A stretch of 64,000 nucleotides of DNA from Halomonas sp. I5-271120. GTDB taxonomy: Bacteria; Pseudomonadota; Gammaproteobacteria; Pseudomonadales; Halomonadaceae. Each line of letters begins with the position of its first letter. Positions within the stretch are counted from its first letter, which is position 1. Position numbers and translations under genes: made by a program. The DNA lies in assembly GCF_030553075.1 (NCBI RefSeq), contig NZ_CP130701.1:3658001-3722000 (forward strand), given 5' to 3'. Shown in pieces: positions 26,880 to 35,571 of the stretch. The notes under the pieces were generated by a model. It did not search any database and was not told where the DNA came from. It saw only the letters and a program-made list of their open reading frames with translations.

Positions 26880-27500
26880 TCAGTCCAACGGGGCTTCATG
26901 TACTGAAGGGAGTTGCTTGAATAACTCGCCCAAAGTATTACGGGCTGCTGGTGCTTTTACCCTCTGCGACTGGCAATCATCAAGCACTGCATCTGAGAGA
27001 CGATAAGGGTTCTCTAAATCCTTCATGCCGTACTGTATAGCCAATAGAGCAGCGATAATGCGTTGATAGGTGACCTCACGCCTGGGGTTGAGATCGTCGT
27101 CATCAAGGACTTTCTTAGTTACTGGCATTGCACGAAGCGCCTCGGGAATGTCTTCACCCGCTATTCCCCTAGACTTCAACCAGCGGATTACATTCAGGCG
27201 AGGAAACCAAGCACACACCTCATGACGTTTCGGATCATACCCGCCCATGGTCCAGTCTGAATCGTTATTTAGGATGATCAACTTTTGCTCACTTGTGAAT
27301 AATAATGCTCCCCCTTCGTCCGGCTCCAGCTCTCCAACTATGATGGCCTCCACCATAACCCTCTGCCAGTACGGCACGTTTTCGAGATCACACCTGTGGT
27401 AGTACCCACCCTCAGCCATAGCAGGATCGAGACCGGCCAGTAGGTAAGAAACATCATCGAAGCTTAACCGCCGAGCCACATGCTGCGGTGAAAGTGCCAT
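26880..27500 (-). CDS. Uncharacterised island protein
   Basis: 206 residues from MALSPQHVARRLSFDDVSYL. The start at 27500 is set by AAGGAG about 8 nt upstream; a longer frame to 27677 overlaps the integrase end and lacks a ribosome site. I see no catalytic motif. The protein is mixed helical, with an acidic stretch (VLDDDDLNPRREVTYQRII) and Trp/Tyr-rich patches (YYHRCDLENVPYWQRVMVE). It sits between the integrase and the AlpA-like gene in the same direction, so it is probably part of the island core. Function unknown. Confidence 0.65.
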   Translation of the reverse strand: MALSPQHVARRLSFDDVSYLLAGLDPAMAEGGYYHRCDLENVPYWQRVMVEAIIVGELEPDEGGALLFTSEQKLIILNNDSDWTMGGYDPKRHEVCAWFPRLNVIRWLKSRGIAGEDIPEALRAMPVTKKVLDDDDLNPRREVTYQRIIAALLAIQYGMKDLENPYRLSDAVLDDCQSQRVKAPAARNTLGELFKQLPSVHEAPLD

Positions 27501-27627
27501 AGCAAACTCCTTGCAACCTTCTATGGAAGATATTGACCAACGCAGATGGCAATTGCAGCGCTTTTTGGGGTGCCGTTGAGCTATCCGGAGAAAACGAGTA
27601 CGTACCATCGGCGCTAGCCCTATCGAA

Positions 27628-28983
27628 TCATGGGCTTTGCAGGGGTTCTTCGCCAGTTGTGTCAGTTCTGTCGGCACCCTGTCTCAGGGTTTTGCGTGCG
27701 AACACCTCAACCGCATCACGGGTATGGTCGGGGCTAAGGTGCGCATAGTGAGCAATTGTCGTCTGGATGTCTGAGTGCGCCATCAACTTTGAGACTGCCA
27801 GCAGATCCACGCCGGCCATCACCAGTTGACTGGCAAAGTGGTGCCGCAGGCTATATAGGTGCAGGTCATCAGGCAACCCCGCCAGCTTGCGCACGGTAGC
27901 CCAGGGTTTCTGCATCGCCGTCTTGTCCATACGCCGACCATTCCGCGCTGAGGGGAACACCAGCCCCGCCTTTGGTTCGCCCTGCTGATGGTGCCATCCC
28001 TTGAGGACGTCCAGGGCCGCCACTGACAACGGAAAGGTCATGGGATCGGGATGGTGATGGGCAGTTTTCTCTACCACCTTCCGAATAGTGGCAAAGGTCA
28101 GATTGACGTGTTCCCAGCGAAGCCCGGTGATATCACCCGGCCGGAAGCCGGTGTAGTACATCGTCAGAATCCACGGCTTCACGTGATCCACGTAAGTCAC
28201 GCCTTCAAGATCGGGCAGATAGGCCTTGCCATGACAGCGGCTGCTGCGCCGCTGTTGGCGCCGATCGTCTTGATACGCTTCCAGCCCAAAAAACAGTGCC
28301 TCAACCTCCTCATCATCCAGATAGCGGCGGCTAACTGCTTGATCGGCCATGGCATCATCGGACATGGCGGGTTTTTGCAACTTCACTCCAGCTAGGGGGT
28401 TGGCTGGTATCACCTTGCGCTCGGCCGCATGTACCAGCAGAGCGTGCATAGCGTCATAGGAGCGCTTGAGACTGCCAAAGGCCAGCGGCTTGTCCTTGGA
28501 CTCCTGCTCGGCCTGCCAGCGCTCCACTTGGTCGCGACTAAGGCTGCTCATCGATTTGTTGAGCCAACAGCTAAAATCTTTCTCGATTCTACGTAGCGTA
28601 CCCTTGCCGTCTTTCTTGCGATTCTGGAAGGCGGTATAAGGACCAGCCAGATAAGCACCTAGCGTTTGCTGCTGCTGGCGCTGCTCCTCGATCCTGGCCT
28701 CCTCCAGCACGGCTCGGGGGTCGCCGCCTTGGGCCACGATAGCTAGCGCTTCGATGGCATTCTCGCGAGCTTGAGCTGCAGTGAGGGTGCCGTAACGGCC
28801 AATAGTCAGGATGCGCTGGCGGCCAGTCTTGGTCCGGTAGTACAGTCGGAAAGTCAGTCCACGCTTGCCAGGGCGGACATGATAGCCTGCTAGTTCGGTG
28901 TCGAAGACGTTATCAGTCGGCGGCGCCTTCGCAAGCCGCTCAAGCGTTCTGGCTGTCAGCTTCTGATTGGTTTTCCCTGACAT
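27628..28983 (-). CDS. Tyrosine-type site-specific integrase of the island
   Basis: 451 residues from MSGKTNQKLTARTLERL. It begins with a DUF4102-like arm domain (ELAGYHVRPGKRGLTFRLYY), then a SAM-like core-binding domain, then the catalytic domain with Arg in YTGFRPGDITGLRW, the HxxR box HLYSLRHHFASQLV, and His/Tyr in MAHSDIQTTIAHYAHL. The full catalytic set is present. A proline tRNA 3' fragment lies ~160 bp from its start, indicating integration into that tRNA gene. The ORF could start upstream at 29049, but family alignment favours 28983. Confidence 0.93.
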   Translation of the reverse strand: MSGKTNQKLTARTLERLAKAPPTDNVFDTELAGYHVRPGKRGLTFRLYYRTKTGRQRILTIGRYGTLTAAQARENAIEALAIVAQGGDPRAVLEEARIEEQRQQQQTLGAYLAGPYTAFQNRKKDGKGTLRRIEKDFSCWLNKSMSSLSRDQVERWQAEQESKDKPLAFGSLKRSYDAMHALLVHAAERKVIPANPLAGVKLQKPAMSDDAMADQAVSRRYLDDEEVEALFFGLEAYQDDRRQQRRSSRCHGKAYLPDLEGVTYVDHVKPWILTMYYTGFRPGDITGLRWEHVNLTFATIRKVVEKTAHHHPDPMTFPLSVAALDVLKGWHHQQGEPKAGLVFPSARNGRRMDKTAMQKPWATVRKLAGLPDDLHLYSLRHHFASQLVMAGVDLLAVSKLMAHSDIQTTIAHYAHLSPDHTRDAVEVFARKTLRQGADRTDTTGEEPLQSP

Positions 28984-29145
28984 GCTGGCCCCGTGTTCTA
29001 GGTAGCAAATAGGTAGCAGTTGTAGGATAGAACAGGATACGCTGGGCAACGAAGAAGAAACTGTGGTACTGTTTCAGGCTATTGATTTTAATTGATAAAT
29101 GGTGCCAACTTGTTGCTCCTCATTTCTAGTCAAATACCGAGTGAA

Positions 29146-29194
29146 CGCAATGGGGTTGCAGAGGTCGCTGGTTCGAATCCAGTCGCTCCGACCA
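29146..29194 (+). other. Attachment site: 3' fragment of a tRNA-Pro(GGG) gene
   Basis: The sequence from the GGG anticodon loop (gcaatggggttgcag) through the T-arm (GCTGG TTCGAAT CCAGT), acceptor strand CGCTCCG, discriminator A and CCA is that of a bacterial tRNA-Pro(GGG). No D-arm or 5' acceptor strand precedes it; the left sequence is unrelated. This is an att junction: the island to the left integrated within the 3' half of the tRNA, and an intact copy should exist at the other end, outside this window. Confidence 0.85.
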
Positions 29195-29202
29195 GTAATA
29201 TT

Positions 29203-29235
29203 AAAAGCCACTCGGCCTTGTCGAGTGGCTTTTTT
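29203..29235 (+). terminator. Rho-independent terminator after the tRNA-Pro 3' end
   Basis: Stem AGCCACTCG / CGAGTGGCT followed by T5, 10 nt beyond the CCA. It is probably the native chromosomal terminator of the tRNA gene, supporting this side as the outside of the island. Confidence 0.85.
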
Positions 29236-29370
29236 CATTGTGTTACCGAATCTCACCCTCCCCCACAGTTACCAGCAGCAAACGCTACTCTCACTGAGCG
29301 CTCTGCTTTTTCATCCTGTACGTTTTTGGCGCCAGACCCGGGTGAAGGTCATTATCTTGGCAGGCATAAA

Positions 29371-29405
29371 AGGCAACACCGCCCAAGACTCACGGGCGGT
29401 GTTGC
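29371..29405 (-). terminator. Terminator for the O-antigen ligase-family gene
   Basis: Strong 12-bp stem GCAACACCGCCC / GGGCGGTGTTGC. On the minus strand it is followed by CCTTTTATG, about 60 bp past the stop codon of the gene ending at 29466. Confidence 0.7.
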
Positions 29406-29465
29406 AATATTACTGATGGAAGCCATCAGTTCGCGTGGTTCGGACCACGATCCTGACTCCAAACA

Positions 29466-30734
29466 TTAAGCGGCAGCGTCCATCTCACGCTCACGTTGCC
29501 GCAACAGCCCCCAAAGCGATACCAGCAAGAAAGCGTACATCATGGTGCCGCTGTTGTGCGTCAGGAAGGCCTGGGTCAGCCCATAGTCGATAAAGGCCAC
29601 AGGAAGCAGCACACCAGCAGTAGCAATCGCATTGGTCGCTGAATCGTCAGCCCCTATTCGCTTGGCGAATAACCTCATGGGGACAAGGTAAAGGGCCAAC
29701 AACGCGAACACTCCAAGAAGGCCACGCTTCGATGCAGCATCCAAAAACTCGTTATGCGGATGACCGTAGTGTGCACTCCTTTGCGTTATGATCCCCTGGT
29801 CCGCCAGCTCTCCCATTCGCTTGGCATAGCCCAGGTCCCCCCATCCCAATACCGGCCGCTCAAGGAATAGATGGCTCGAACCTTTCCATAATTCAAACCG
29901 ATTCCCAACAGAGCTTGTTTTACCCTCGCCGTGAACGTAGAGGGCAATTTGGTTTACAGCTTCCTGGACTCGCTGCTGCACACCCATCTGGGGCAAAGTA
30001 TATATAAGCCCCAAAGCCAAAATCACGGCACACCCAGCTCCTAGAATCTGCTTTCGCGTCAGAAAATGGCCATAACCTCTATACATCACCAACAGAACAA
30101 AGGGCAGGCCAACCCAACCGCCACGACTACCGGATAGCAGGGAGCCGAGGATGCCAGAAAGCCCCGCCACGACAAGCAGTGAGACCCAGGCACGATGACG
30201 GGGCTGAGCCGCAGCCCAACCGAGCCCCGCAAGGCTAAGCACCCCCATGAGCATGCTGAGATTGCCGAACTGAATGGCATTGGTTGATCCATCCGCGCGC
30301 GCGGCACCCTCAACAAACTTCTGCCATGCCGCCAAAGAGCCAGACCCCAGCGCGCCTATCGCCAATCCAGACCAAAATGCCATTTGACGAGGTGGATAGC
30401 GCAGCAGCACCAGCAACACAGGGATAGCCAGAAGGTATCGACTGGGTTTATCGAAACCGGAGGTGCCTTGCCCATCCAGCACCACCTCCAAGCACCCCAC
30501 CAAGCCAAATACTGCAAGCGCCCCCATGATTAGGAAGTCTTCACGCTGGATGTCGGATACGGGGCGCGCAGCCCATATCGTGAGGCTGGCCAGCACCAGC
30601 AAAGCAGGCCCCACTGAATAGCCACTCGGTATCACCAGCGCCAATGCACTCAGCAGAAATACACAAGCGCTGGTAAAAATGATCATAAGGTGAGAAATGC
30701 CACGGGTAGAATCAGTGTTAGCGGAAGCAGGCAT
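29466..30734 (-). CDS. O-antigen ligase/polymerase family membrane protein
   Basis: 422 residues with about 10-12 hydrophobic segments and a large periplasmic loop. The loop holds the Wzy_C/WaaL-type pattern: GSLLSGSRGGWVGLP, then NRFELWKGSSHLFLERPVLGWG, then HYGHPHNEFLDAASKRGLLGV. Such proteins join O-polysaccharide or another glycan to lipid A-core at the inner membrane. No other glycan genes are adjacent. The gene lies just outside the island and is followed by its own terminator, so it is likely host chromosome. Confidence 0.85.
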   Translation of the reverse strand: MPASANTDSTRGISHLMIIFTSACVFLLSALALVIPSGYSVGPALLVLASLTIWAARPVSDIQREDFLIMGALAVFGLVGCLEVVLDGQGTSGFDKPSRYLLAIPVLLVLLRYPPRQMAFWSGLAIGALGSGSLAAWQKFVEGAARADGSTNAIQFGNLSMLMGVLSLAGLGWAAAQPRHRAWVSLLVVAGLSGILGSLLSGSRGGWVGLPFVLLVMYRGYGHFLTRKQILGAGCAVILALGLIYTLPQMGVQQRVQEAVNQIALYVHGEGKTSSVGNRFELWKGSSHLFLERPVLGWGDLGYAKRMGELADQGIITQRSAHYGHPHNEFLDAASKRGLLGVFALLALYLVPMRLFAKRIGADDSATNAIATAGVLLPVAFIDYGLTQAFLTHNSGTMMYAFLLVSLWGLLRQREREMDAAA

Positions 30735-30925
30735 AGAGGGACCAGAAGCAGCAGTTTAGTGACTCTCAGGGGGTATCCGCTGAGCGCGCCAAATCGGTCG
30801 GCATCTTACCACCGGTCCCTCATTTAGCCCTACATGCGTGTTAGCCGCATCAAGCAATTTTCTCGTATTTGTCGATTTATTGCCCCCACTCCTAACGAGT
30901 CATCACTACCGCACAGAAGGCCAAA

Positions 30926-31654
30926 TCAAGACGTGCTAGCCAACGCCTTGTCCACTTGTTCGATGGCTGCGGGGCCGATCCCCTTGATGTCCGCCAGAGT
31001 GCCGGCTGCATAACGGCTCTCAATGTCACTAACCATCACGGCCCCGTTTTCGGCCAGTGTTGCCATAACTTTTGTTGGCAGTTCCAGGTCTTCAACCCTC
31101 AGGCACTGGTTCTGCTGTCGCCAGCGAGCCGCCATGGCCTGAGAAGCATGCTCCACGAACTCGCCGTACTCGCTCTCGCGAACTCTGGTGATCAGGCCGC
31201 AGAATTCGAGCTCATGCTGGTCACTGTCGCTCAACGGAGTGCTACTGATAACGTAATGAGGCGGCTGAGCAATGTGGACCTGGTCATTGATCAGCGACAC
31301 CTTGACCTTGCCATCGTCACTGGTGATCGACGGCGCATCTTCATCAGCGCCGCTATTGGCCGACTTGCCACGCTTGGCATCCTGCTTGGCACGTGCCTTT
31401 TGCAACTCTTCGCGCGCCAGGTGCTTGGCCTGCTTCGCGTCTTTCTTTGCGGCATCAAGTTTGTCACTGAGCTTGGCGTTGCGGGTACGCAACTGCTCGG
31501 CTTCGTGCTTGGCCTTGTCACGCGCCTTCTGGGCCTGCTGCGCCTCTTTCCTCAGCTGCTGAACGTCAGCCTTTAGCTCATCGACTTCCATCTGCAGCGT
31601 GATGGCACGAACCAGCGCGTCGTCCTGAGTATCTTGAGCGGCTGTATCGGTCAT
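30926..31654 (-). CDS. Coiled-coil protein with C-terminal helix-hairpin-helix
   Basis: 242 residues. A long Lys/Glu/Gln-rich coiled coil spans residues ~20-95 (QLRKEAQQAQKARDKAKHEA), then an unassigned central region, then a C-terminal HhH-like fold ADIKGIGPAAIEQVDKALA resembling non-sequence-specific DNA-binding or DUF4332-like modules. A ribosome site (GGGAG) precedes the ATG at 31654. It is probably a DNA-associated structural protein; function not known. Confidence 0.65.
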   Translation of the reverse strand: MTDTAAQDTQDDALVRAITLQMEVDELKADVQQLRKEAQQAQKARDKAKHEAEQLRTRNAKLSDKLDAAKKDAKQAKHLAREELQKARAKQDAKRGKSANSGADEDAPSITSDDGKVKVSLINDQVHIAQPPHYVISSTPLSDSDQHELEFCGLITRVRESEYGEFVEHASQAMAARWRQQNQCLRVEDLELPTKVMATLAENGAVMVSDIESRYAAGTLADIKGIGPAAIEQVDKALASTS

Positions 31655-31676
31655 AGGATCTCCCTTGGTGGATCAA

Positions 31677-31710
31677 GAAAAAACCCCGCCCAGCCAAGGC
31701 TGGGCGGGGT
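31677..31710 (-). terminator. Strong minus-strand terminator upstream of the coiled-coil gene
   Basis: Near-perfect GC stem CCCCGCCCAGCC / GGCTGGGCGGGG followed on the minus strand by seven Ts. It lies between 31711-32060, which has no clear minus-strand gene, and the coiled-coil gene. It may end a short untranslated transcript or insulate that gene. Confidence 0.75.
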
Positions 31711-31853
31711 GCGAAGCGAGCATTGGTAAACAGACCGACGGCAGATGCCGCCGATCATGAGCGATATGATAGCGGCGAACAGCTTGTTTTCAAGCCTGGC
31801 GTCAAAGCTGACATCAAAGCCATGGAGCCAGGTAGGCGAGACTGCCTCCTGAC

Positions 31854-31889
31854 CCATGCACAAGACCCATGCACAAAATCCATGCACAA
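31854..31889. repeat. Three 13-bp-spaced direct repeats of CCATGCACAA
   Basis: CCATGCACAA occurs at 31854-31863, 31867-31876 and 31880-31889 with a regular 13-bp period; a partial atgcac is at 31971-31976. The array lies in the intergenic region upstream of satD. It could be a regulator-binding array. I see no other sign of a replication origin. Confidence 0.6.
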
Positions 31890-31977
31890 GCGATTCACCG
31901 AGCAGGCCGCCGAGCATCTAGCGTGAAACGATTTGGCGCGTTATCTGACATAGCCGTTTAATAGAATATCATGCACC

Positions 31978-32029
31978 TATAGCCCTTTTAGGCTATATAT
32001 TTGACAAATAGCCATTTTAGGCTATTTTT
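31978..32029 (+). promoter_or_regulatory. satD promoter with two palindromic operators
   Basis: Two near-identical palindromes, TATAGCC-N6-GGCTATA (31978-31997) and AAATAGCC-N6-GGCTATTT (32006-32027), have centres 29 bp apart. A consensus -35 TTGACA (32001-32006) lies between them and TATTTT (32023-32028) serves as -10, so the second palindrome fills the spacer. This is the geometry of a repressor operator, plausibly bound by the C-terminal HTH of the SatD-like protein itself. Confidence 0.75.
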
Positions 32030-32060
32030 ATGGCAAACCATGCTATGAGAGAACGCCCCC

Positions 32061-32702
32061 ATGAGGCAGCCCCTTGCCGTGCTGACCGGCGACATCATCG
32101 CATCACAGCGAATCAGCGATACGACTGCTCTCTACCAAATGCTGGATACCACCTTGGCACGCCTTGCCAACCACTATGGCGGCCGTTTCGAACGCTACCG
32201 GGGAGATGGCTTCCAACTGGCCATACCCGGCACCAGCGAAGCTCTGCATGCCGCGGTGGCTCTGCGTGCCGAGCTGATCATGCATTCACAAGACCAACGC
32301 TGGGATGCCCGAGTCGCGGTGGCCGTTGGTCATAACGAGTGGCAGCCCGACAGTCCCCTGGCATCCGCCGACGGGCCAGTATTCGTTGCATCAGGCAAGG
32401 CGCTTGATGCCATGAGCGAGAGTGAAGCCCACCTGGCGCTGATCGAGGCTAGGTCCCCTCATGACGCCGCCATGACGCTGCTGGTCCGCTATGTGGATGA
32501 GCTGATCGATGACTGGTCTCACTACTCAGCTGAGATCGCCTATCTGAGGTTATGGCACGACGAATCCCAGCAGGCCATGGCCGAGCGTCTAGGCATCCGC
32601 CAGCCAAGCGTACACAAGCGCCTGCGTGCCGCTCGCTGGGCCATGCTCGCCGATACTCTGGACTTTTTCCAACAGCGCCTGGCCACGGAGCAACCTGACT
32701 GA
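32061..32702 (+). CDS. satD: SatD-family protein with C-terminal helix-turn-helix
   Basis: 213 residues. The N-terminal ~120 residues begin AVLTGDIIASQRISD and include GGRFERYRGDGFQLAI, reminiscent of a nucleotide-cyclase-like fold used by SatD proteins. The C-terminus (LRLWHDESQQAMAERLGIRQPSVHKRLRAA) is a helix-turn-helix. SatD genes commonly precede a DUF3307 membrane gene, as here. The stop overlaps the next start by one base (TGATG). The role is unknown; the promoter carries two palindromes likely to be an autoregulatory operator. Confidence 0.8.
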   Translation: MRQPLAVLTGDIIASQRISDTTALYQMLDTTLARLANHYGGRFERYRGDGFQLAIPGTSEALHAAVALRAELIMHSQDQRWDARVAVAVGHNEWQPDSPLASADGPVFVASGKALDAMSESEAHLALIEARSPHDAAMTLLVRYVDELIDDWSHYSAEIAYLRLWHDESQQAMAERLGIRQPSVHKRLRAARWAMLADTLDFFQQRLATEQPD

Positions 32703-33442
32703 TGACTTCCCCAGAAATGGCGACACTGCTCGGCTTGGTGCTAGGCCACATGAGTGGCGATTTTCTGCTTCAGCCGCGCCGATGGGTGGACTCAAAACAA
32801 CGCCACAAGCGATTGTCGCCAGCCCTCTACTGGCATGCATGCCTGCACGGTTTGCTCACGGCTCTGGTGCTCACGCTCGCAGGGAGCGGGCCGGGCATAA
32901 TTCTGGCCGGCACGCTTCTCGTGGCGACCAGCCATGCACTGATCGACCTTGGCAAGGCACACCTTGATTCGAACCGACTGCGGTGGTTCCTACTCGACCA
33001 GCTATTACACCTGCTGGTGCTACTCGGGCTTTGGCTTGCCTGGCTAGGCAGCCTACAGCCACTCTTTGAAGTCGCCGCCTGGATAACCACCCCACGAGCC
33101 CTGACGCTTGCTGGCGCCTACCTGCTAGTGACCCGACCGATGGCCATCGCCATAGCCCTGGCCATGCGCCCCTGGAGCGATGAAGTCAACGACCCCGGGA
33201 CTCTGGCGGCGGCCGGAGCCCGCATCGGCATGCTCGAGCGCTTCCTGGTACTGACACTGGTGCTGCTGGACGAACTGACCGCCGTGGGCTTCCTGCTGAC
33301 TGCCAAGTCAGTGCTGCGCTTCGGCGACCTGCGCGAAAGCAGCGATCGTAAGCTCACCGAGTACGTGCTTCTAGGCACCCTGCTCAGCGTGTCAGCCACT
33401 CTGGCTCTAGGCTTGCTGGTACGCAGTCTGCACCTGGGCTGA
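32702..33442 (+). CDS. DUF3307 membrane protein
   Basis: 246 residues with about six hydrophobic segments. The N-terminus LGLVLGHMSGDFLLQPRRWV carries the conserved GH...DF.LQ motif of DUF3307, followed by HACLHGLLTALVL with His residues inside a predicted membrane helix, and ATSHALIDLGKAHL. Partner of SatD in a two-gene operon (one-base overlap). Likely an inner-membrane protein of unknown function. Confidence 0.82.
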   Translation: MTSPEMATLLGLVLGHMSGDFLLQPRRWVDSKQRHKRLSPALYWHACLHGLLTALVLTLAGSGPGIILAGTLLVATSHALIDLGKAHLDSNRLRWFLLDQLLHLLVLLGLWLAWLGSLQPLFEVAAWITTPRALTLAGAYLLVTRPMAIAIALAMRPWSDEVNDPGTLAAAGARIGMLERFLVLTLVLLDELTAVGFLLTAKSVLRFGDLRESSDRKLTEYVLLGTLLSVSATLALGLLVRSLHLG

Positions 33443-33475
33443 TAGCTTCAAGCTAATAAACTCGAGCTAATTAAA

Positions 33476-34509
33476 GGCTATGTCCCTGTTACGTATTGCA
33501 CGGGACGCCCGACCGCTTCCTGAAGACAGTGAACGGGCTGTATCGCCGTTGCATAGCGCTCCAGCAGGCGCCGCCAGCCGAGATAGTTGACGAGATACTT
33601 GGTGGCAACGCCATGAAACCGAGCGATCCAGCGCCTCAATCGGCTGTGGTAGGCATTCACGTTCTGGATATGAAAAGCGCCCGTCTGGACTCGCTGTCCG
33701 GGCTTGGCATGCACTACCCGATGGGTGATGCCGCACTCTCTGGCAAAGGCCGCGTACACACTGGCACCGTCCGTGCACAACACGGATTCGCGATCGATCA
33801 GGGGCGTTAGCGCCTCCCGCACATGCCGCGCGTCGAGTTTTTCCAGCTGGAAATCAGCCGTGTGGCCTGCTCGGTCACGCACCACCATGACCGGAATCTG
33901 GTCCGGTCCAGTGCCTCTTGTCGCCCCGACACCCCCTCGCTTGCGCGATGGCCGTGGCAGGAGACGTTGGCCTTTGAAGGATTCCAGGAAGAAGGTTTCG
34001 TCCGCCTCGACGATGCCGGCTTCGCGTGTGTCGCTATGCTCGGCGACCCGTGTCAGAAAACGATGTCGCCATCGCGAAGGCCGTATTCTTGCTGATCCCA
34101 CAGCGGCGCGCGGCCTCTCTTACTGTGAGCCCTTCGATCAGGGCCTGGGAATAGGCCAGCCAGCACTCGGCATGACGAAGGCGCGCCAGTGGCGTGGCCG
34201 TCAAGGCATTGCAGGTACGATGGCACTCCCGGCACCGGTGGCGGTGCAACCCGCGGCTCCAGCCCCACGGAGCTAACGACGCGTCATTGGCTGCACAGTG
34301 TGGGCAGGCCTGGTGCGCTGGCAAGGTATCGAGGAGTGCGTCTTGCTGGGGTCGCTTTTGAAGCTGACACCGAAGCAGGTGCTTTTGCCTGGTGTTGAGT
34401 TGGGTCAGCTGGCCCAGCCAGTGCTGGAAGGCGTGAGCATCCATGAGCAGGTACCTCTTAAGGCAACTACTAACAGGATAGCCTTCCAACACGTAACGGG
34501 GACATAGCC
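33476..34509 (-). mobile_element. IS1595-family element
   Basis: 1034 bp with inverted ends GGCTATGTCCC (33476) and GGGACATAGCC (ending 34509); the repeats extend inward about 20 bp through ...gttacgt. It encodes one transposase broken by a frameshift. A clean 8-bp duplication is not visible. Confidence 0.88.
33478..34444 (-). pseudogene. IS1595 transposase, frameshifted
   Basis: The N-terminal part starts MDAHAFQHWLGQLTQLNTRQ, with a zinc ribbon (CPHC ... CREC) and HTH ([19 protein letters not shown]). The catalytic ISXO2-like part ([48 protein letters not shown]) is in another frame. The break is near 34080: ttcgcgatgg has one base more than needed to read [12 protein letters not shown]. 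Translation would stop at SFSDTGRRA unless the ribosome slips. No classical slippery run is present, so I call it a pseudogene. Confidence 0.8.
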
Positions 34510-34539
34510 TTTAAAATGACCGGTTGGGGGTAGTTGTCG

Positions 34540-34760
34540 TCAGCCTGACGACACGGCTTTTCCTCCTTGTAGTTGACGCTGGTAGGCGCGTTTCCGGTAG
34601 CTCTCTCCGCTCAGCTCCATCAGCGTGGCGTGGTGCACCAGCCGGTCGATGGCGGCCACGGCCATCATGCTGTCGGGGAAGATGCTGTCCCAGGCACTGA
34701 ACGGCTGGTTGGCAGTGATGATCAGGCTGGCCGACTGGTCGCACACCTCCCCAATACTCA
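34540..34760 (-). pseudogene. IstB C-terminal fragment
   Basis: About 70 residues match the end of an IS21 IstB different from the complete copy at 8687: SLIITANQPFSAWDSIFPDS, then MMAVAAIDRLVHHATLMELSGESY. No Walker A, istA or IS21 ends are nearby. The fragment abuts the IS1595 element. Confidence 0.85.
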
Positions 34761-34791
34761 CTGGGACGAACAACAGCGCCAGAGGAAGGCC

Positions 34792-35571
34792 TCAGATCTT
34801 GATGTCGTAGTCGACGTACTTGTGCATGAGCTCGTCGTAGGTGCCATCTTGCTTAATCTCACGCAGCGCCTCGTTGAACTGATCCGCCAGGGCTTCATTG
34901 CGAGGGTGGAAGGCCACCGCGACGCCATGCCCGAAGTAACGGTTGGGCTCGCGAATCAACGACGAGCTCGTGACGAAGTCACTGCCTTCAGCGTCGACGT
35001 CGAGCGATGATAGCGCCAGGGGGTAATACATGAAGGCGGCGTCGAGGCGCCCCGTCCTCACATCCAGCGCCAGGTCCTCGCCTGTCGAATAGCGCCGCAC
35101 GTCGACGAGATCGCCGTAAGTATCGGTGATGTAATTGTCCCGGATAGTGCCTCGCTGCACGCCCACTGCCAGGCCTTCCAGCGCTGCAGTGTCCTCGATA
35201 TCAATTTCCCGGCCTTCCTGGGTCACCCAGACACTGGGATTGCTATAGTAGGGCTCGGAGAACAGGACCTTATCGCGGCGTGCATCGGTGATCGCCATGG
35301 AGGACATGATGGCGTCGTATTTCCTGGCCAGCAGGCCGGGAATGATCCCGTCCCAGCCCTGCTCCACCCATTCGCATTCACGCTGGATGCGCCGGCAAAC
35401 TTCCTCTCCCAGTTCCACTTCGAAGCCTGTCAGGGTGCCGTCGGGCAAGCGATATTCGAAGGGTTCAAAGGGAATATCCACGGCGAGCGTCAACGGGTCA
35501 TCCGCGTGGGCCGGAGCAGCGATCAACAACGACGCCAACGCAGCGGCCAAGCCTGCAGTAACACGGGTCAT
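34792..35571 (-). CDS. Periplasmic polar amino-acid-binding protein
   Basis: 259 residues. A cleavable signal peptide (MTRVTAGLAAALASLLIAAPAHA) is followed by a family 3 solute-binding fold: AVDIPFEPFEYRLPDG, TGFEVELGEEVCRRI, WDGIIPGLLARKYDAIMSSM, TDARRDKVLFSEPYY. This resembles Lys/Arg/Orn-binding proteins. The ATG at 35571 has AAGGAAG just upstream. No permease or ATPase genes follow, so it is an orphan receptor or works with a transporter encoded elsewhere. IS debris on both sides suggests that its operon was broken. Confidence 0.85.
   Translation of the reverse strand: MTRVTAGLAAALASLLIAAPAHADDPLTLAVDIPFEPFEYRLPDGTLTGFEVELGEEVCRRIQRECEWVEQGWDGIIPGLLARKYDAIMSSMAITDARRDKVLFSEPYYSNPSVWVTQEGREIDIEDTAALEGLAVGVQRGTIRDNYITDTYGDLVDVRRYSTGEDLALDVRTGRLDAAFMYYPLALSSLDVDAEGSDFVTSSSLIREPNRYFGHGVAVAFHPRNEALADQFNEALREIKQDGTYDELMHKYVDYDIKI

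Noticed and set aside
27501..27677. Longer N-terminus of the island protein ending at 26880
   Set aside because: It overlaps the integrase 3' end, lacks a ribosome site, and a clear AAGGAG precedes the ATG at 27500.
29146..29194. Functional tRNA gene
   Set aside because: Only the anticodon loop to CCA is present; the sequence 5' of it cannot form the D-arm or acceptor stem.
31854..31889. Plasmid iterons or a replication origin
   Set aside because: Only three short repeats are present and no replication initiator gene is nearby; the context is chromosomal.
31651..31917. 88-codon minus-strand frame over the terminator
   Set aside because: It reads through a strong hairpin terminator and the 13-bp repeats; no ribosome site or homology recognised.
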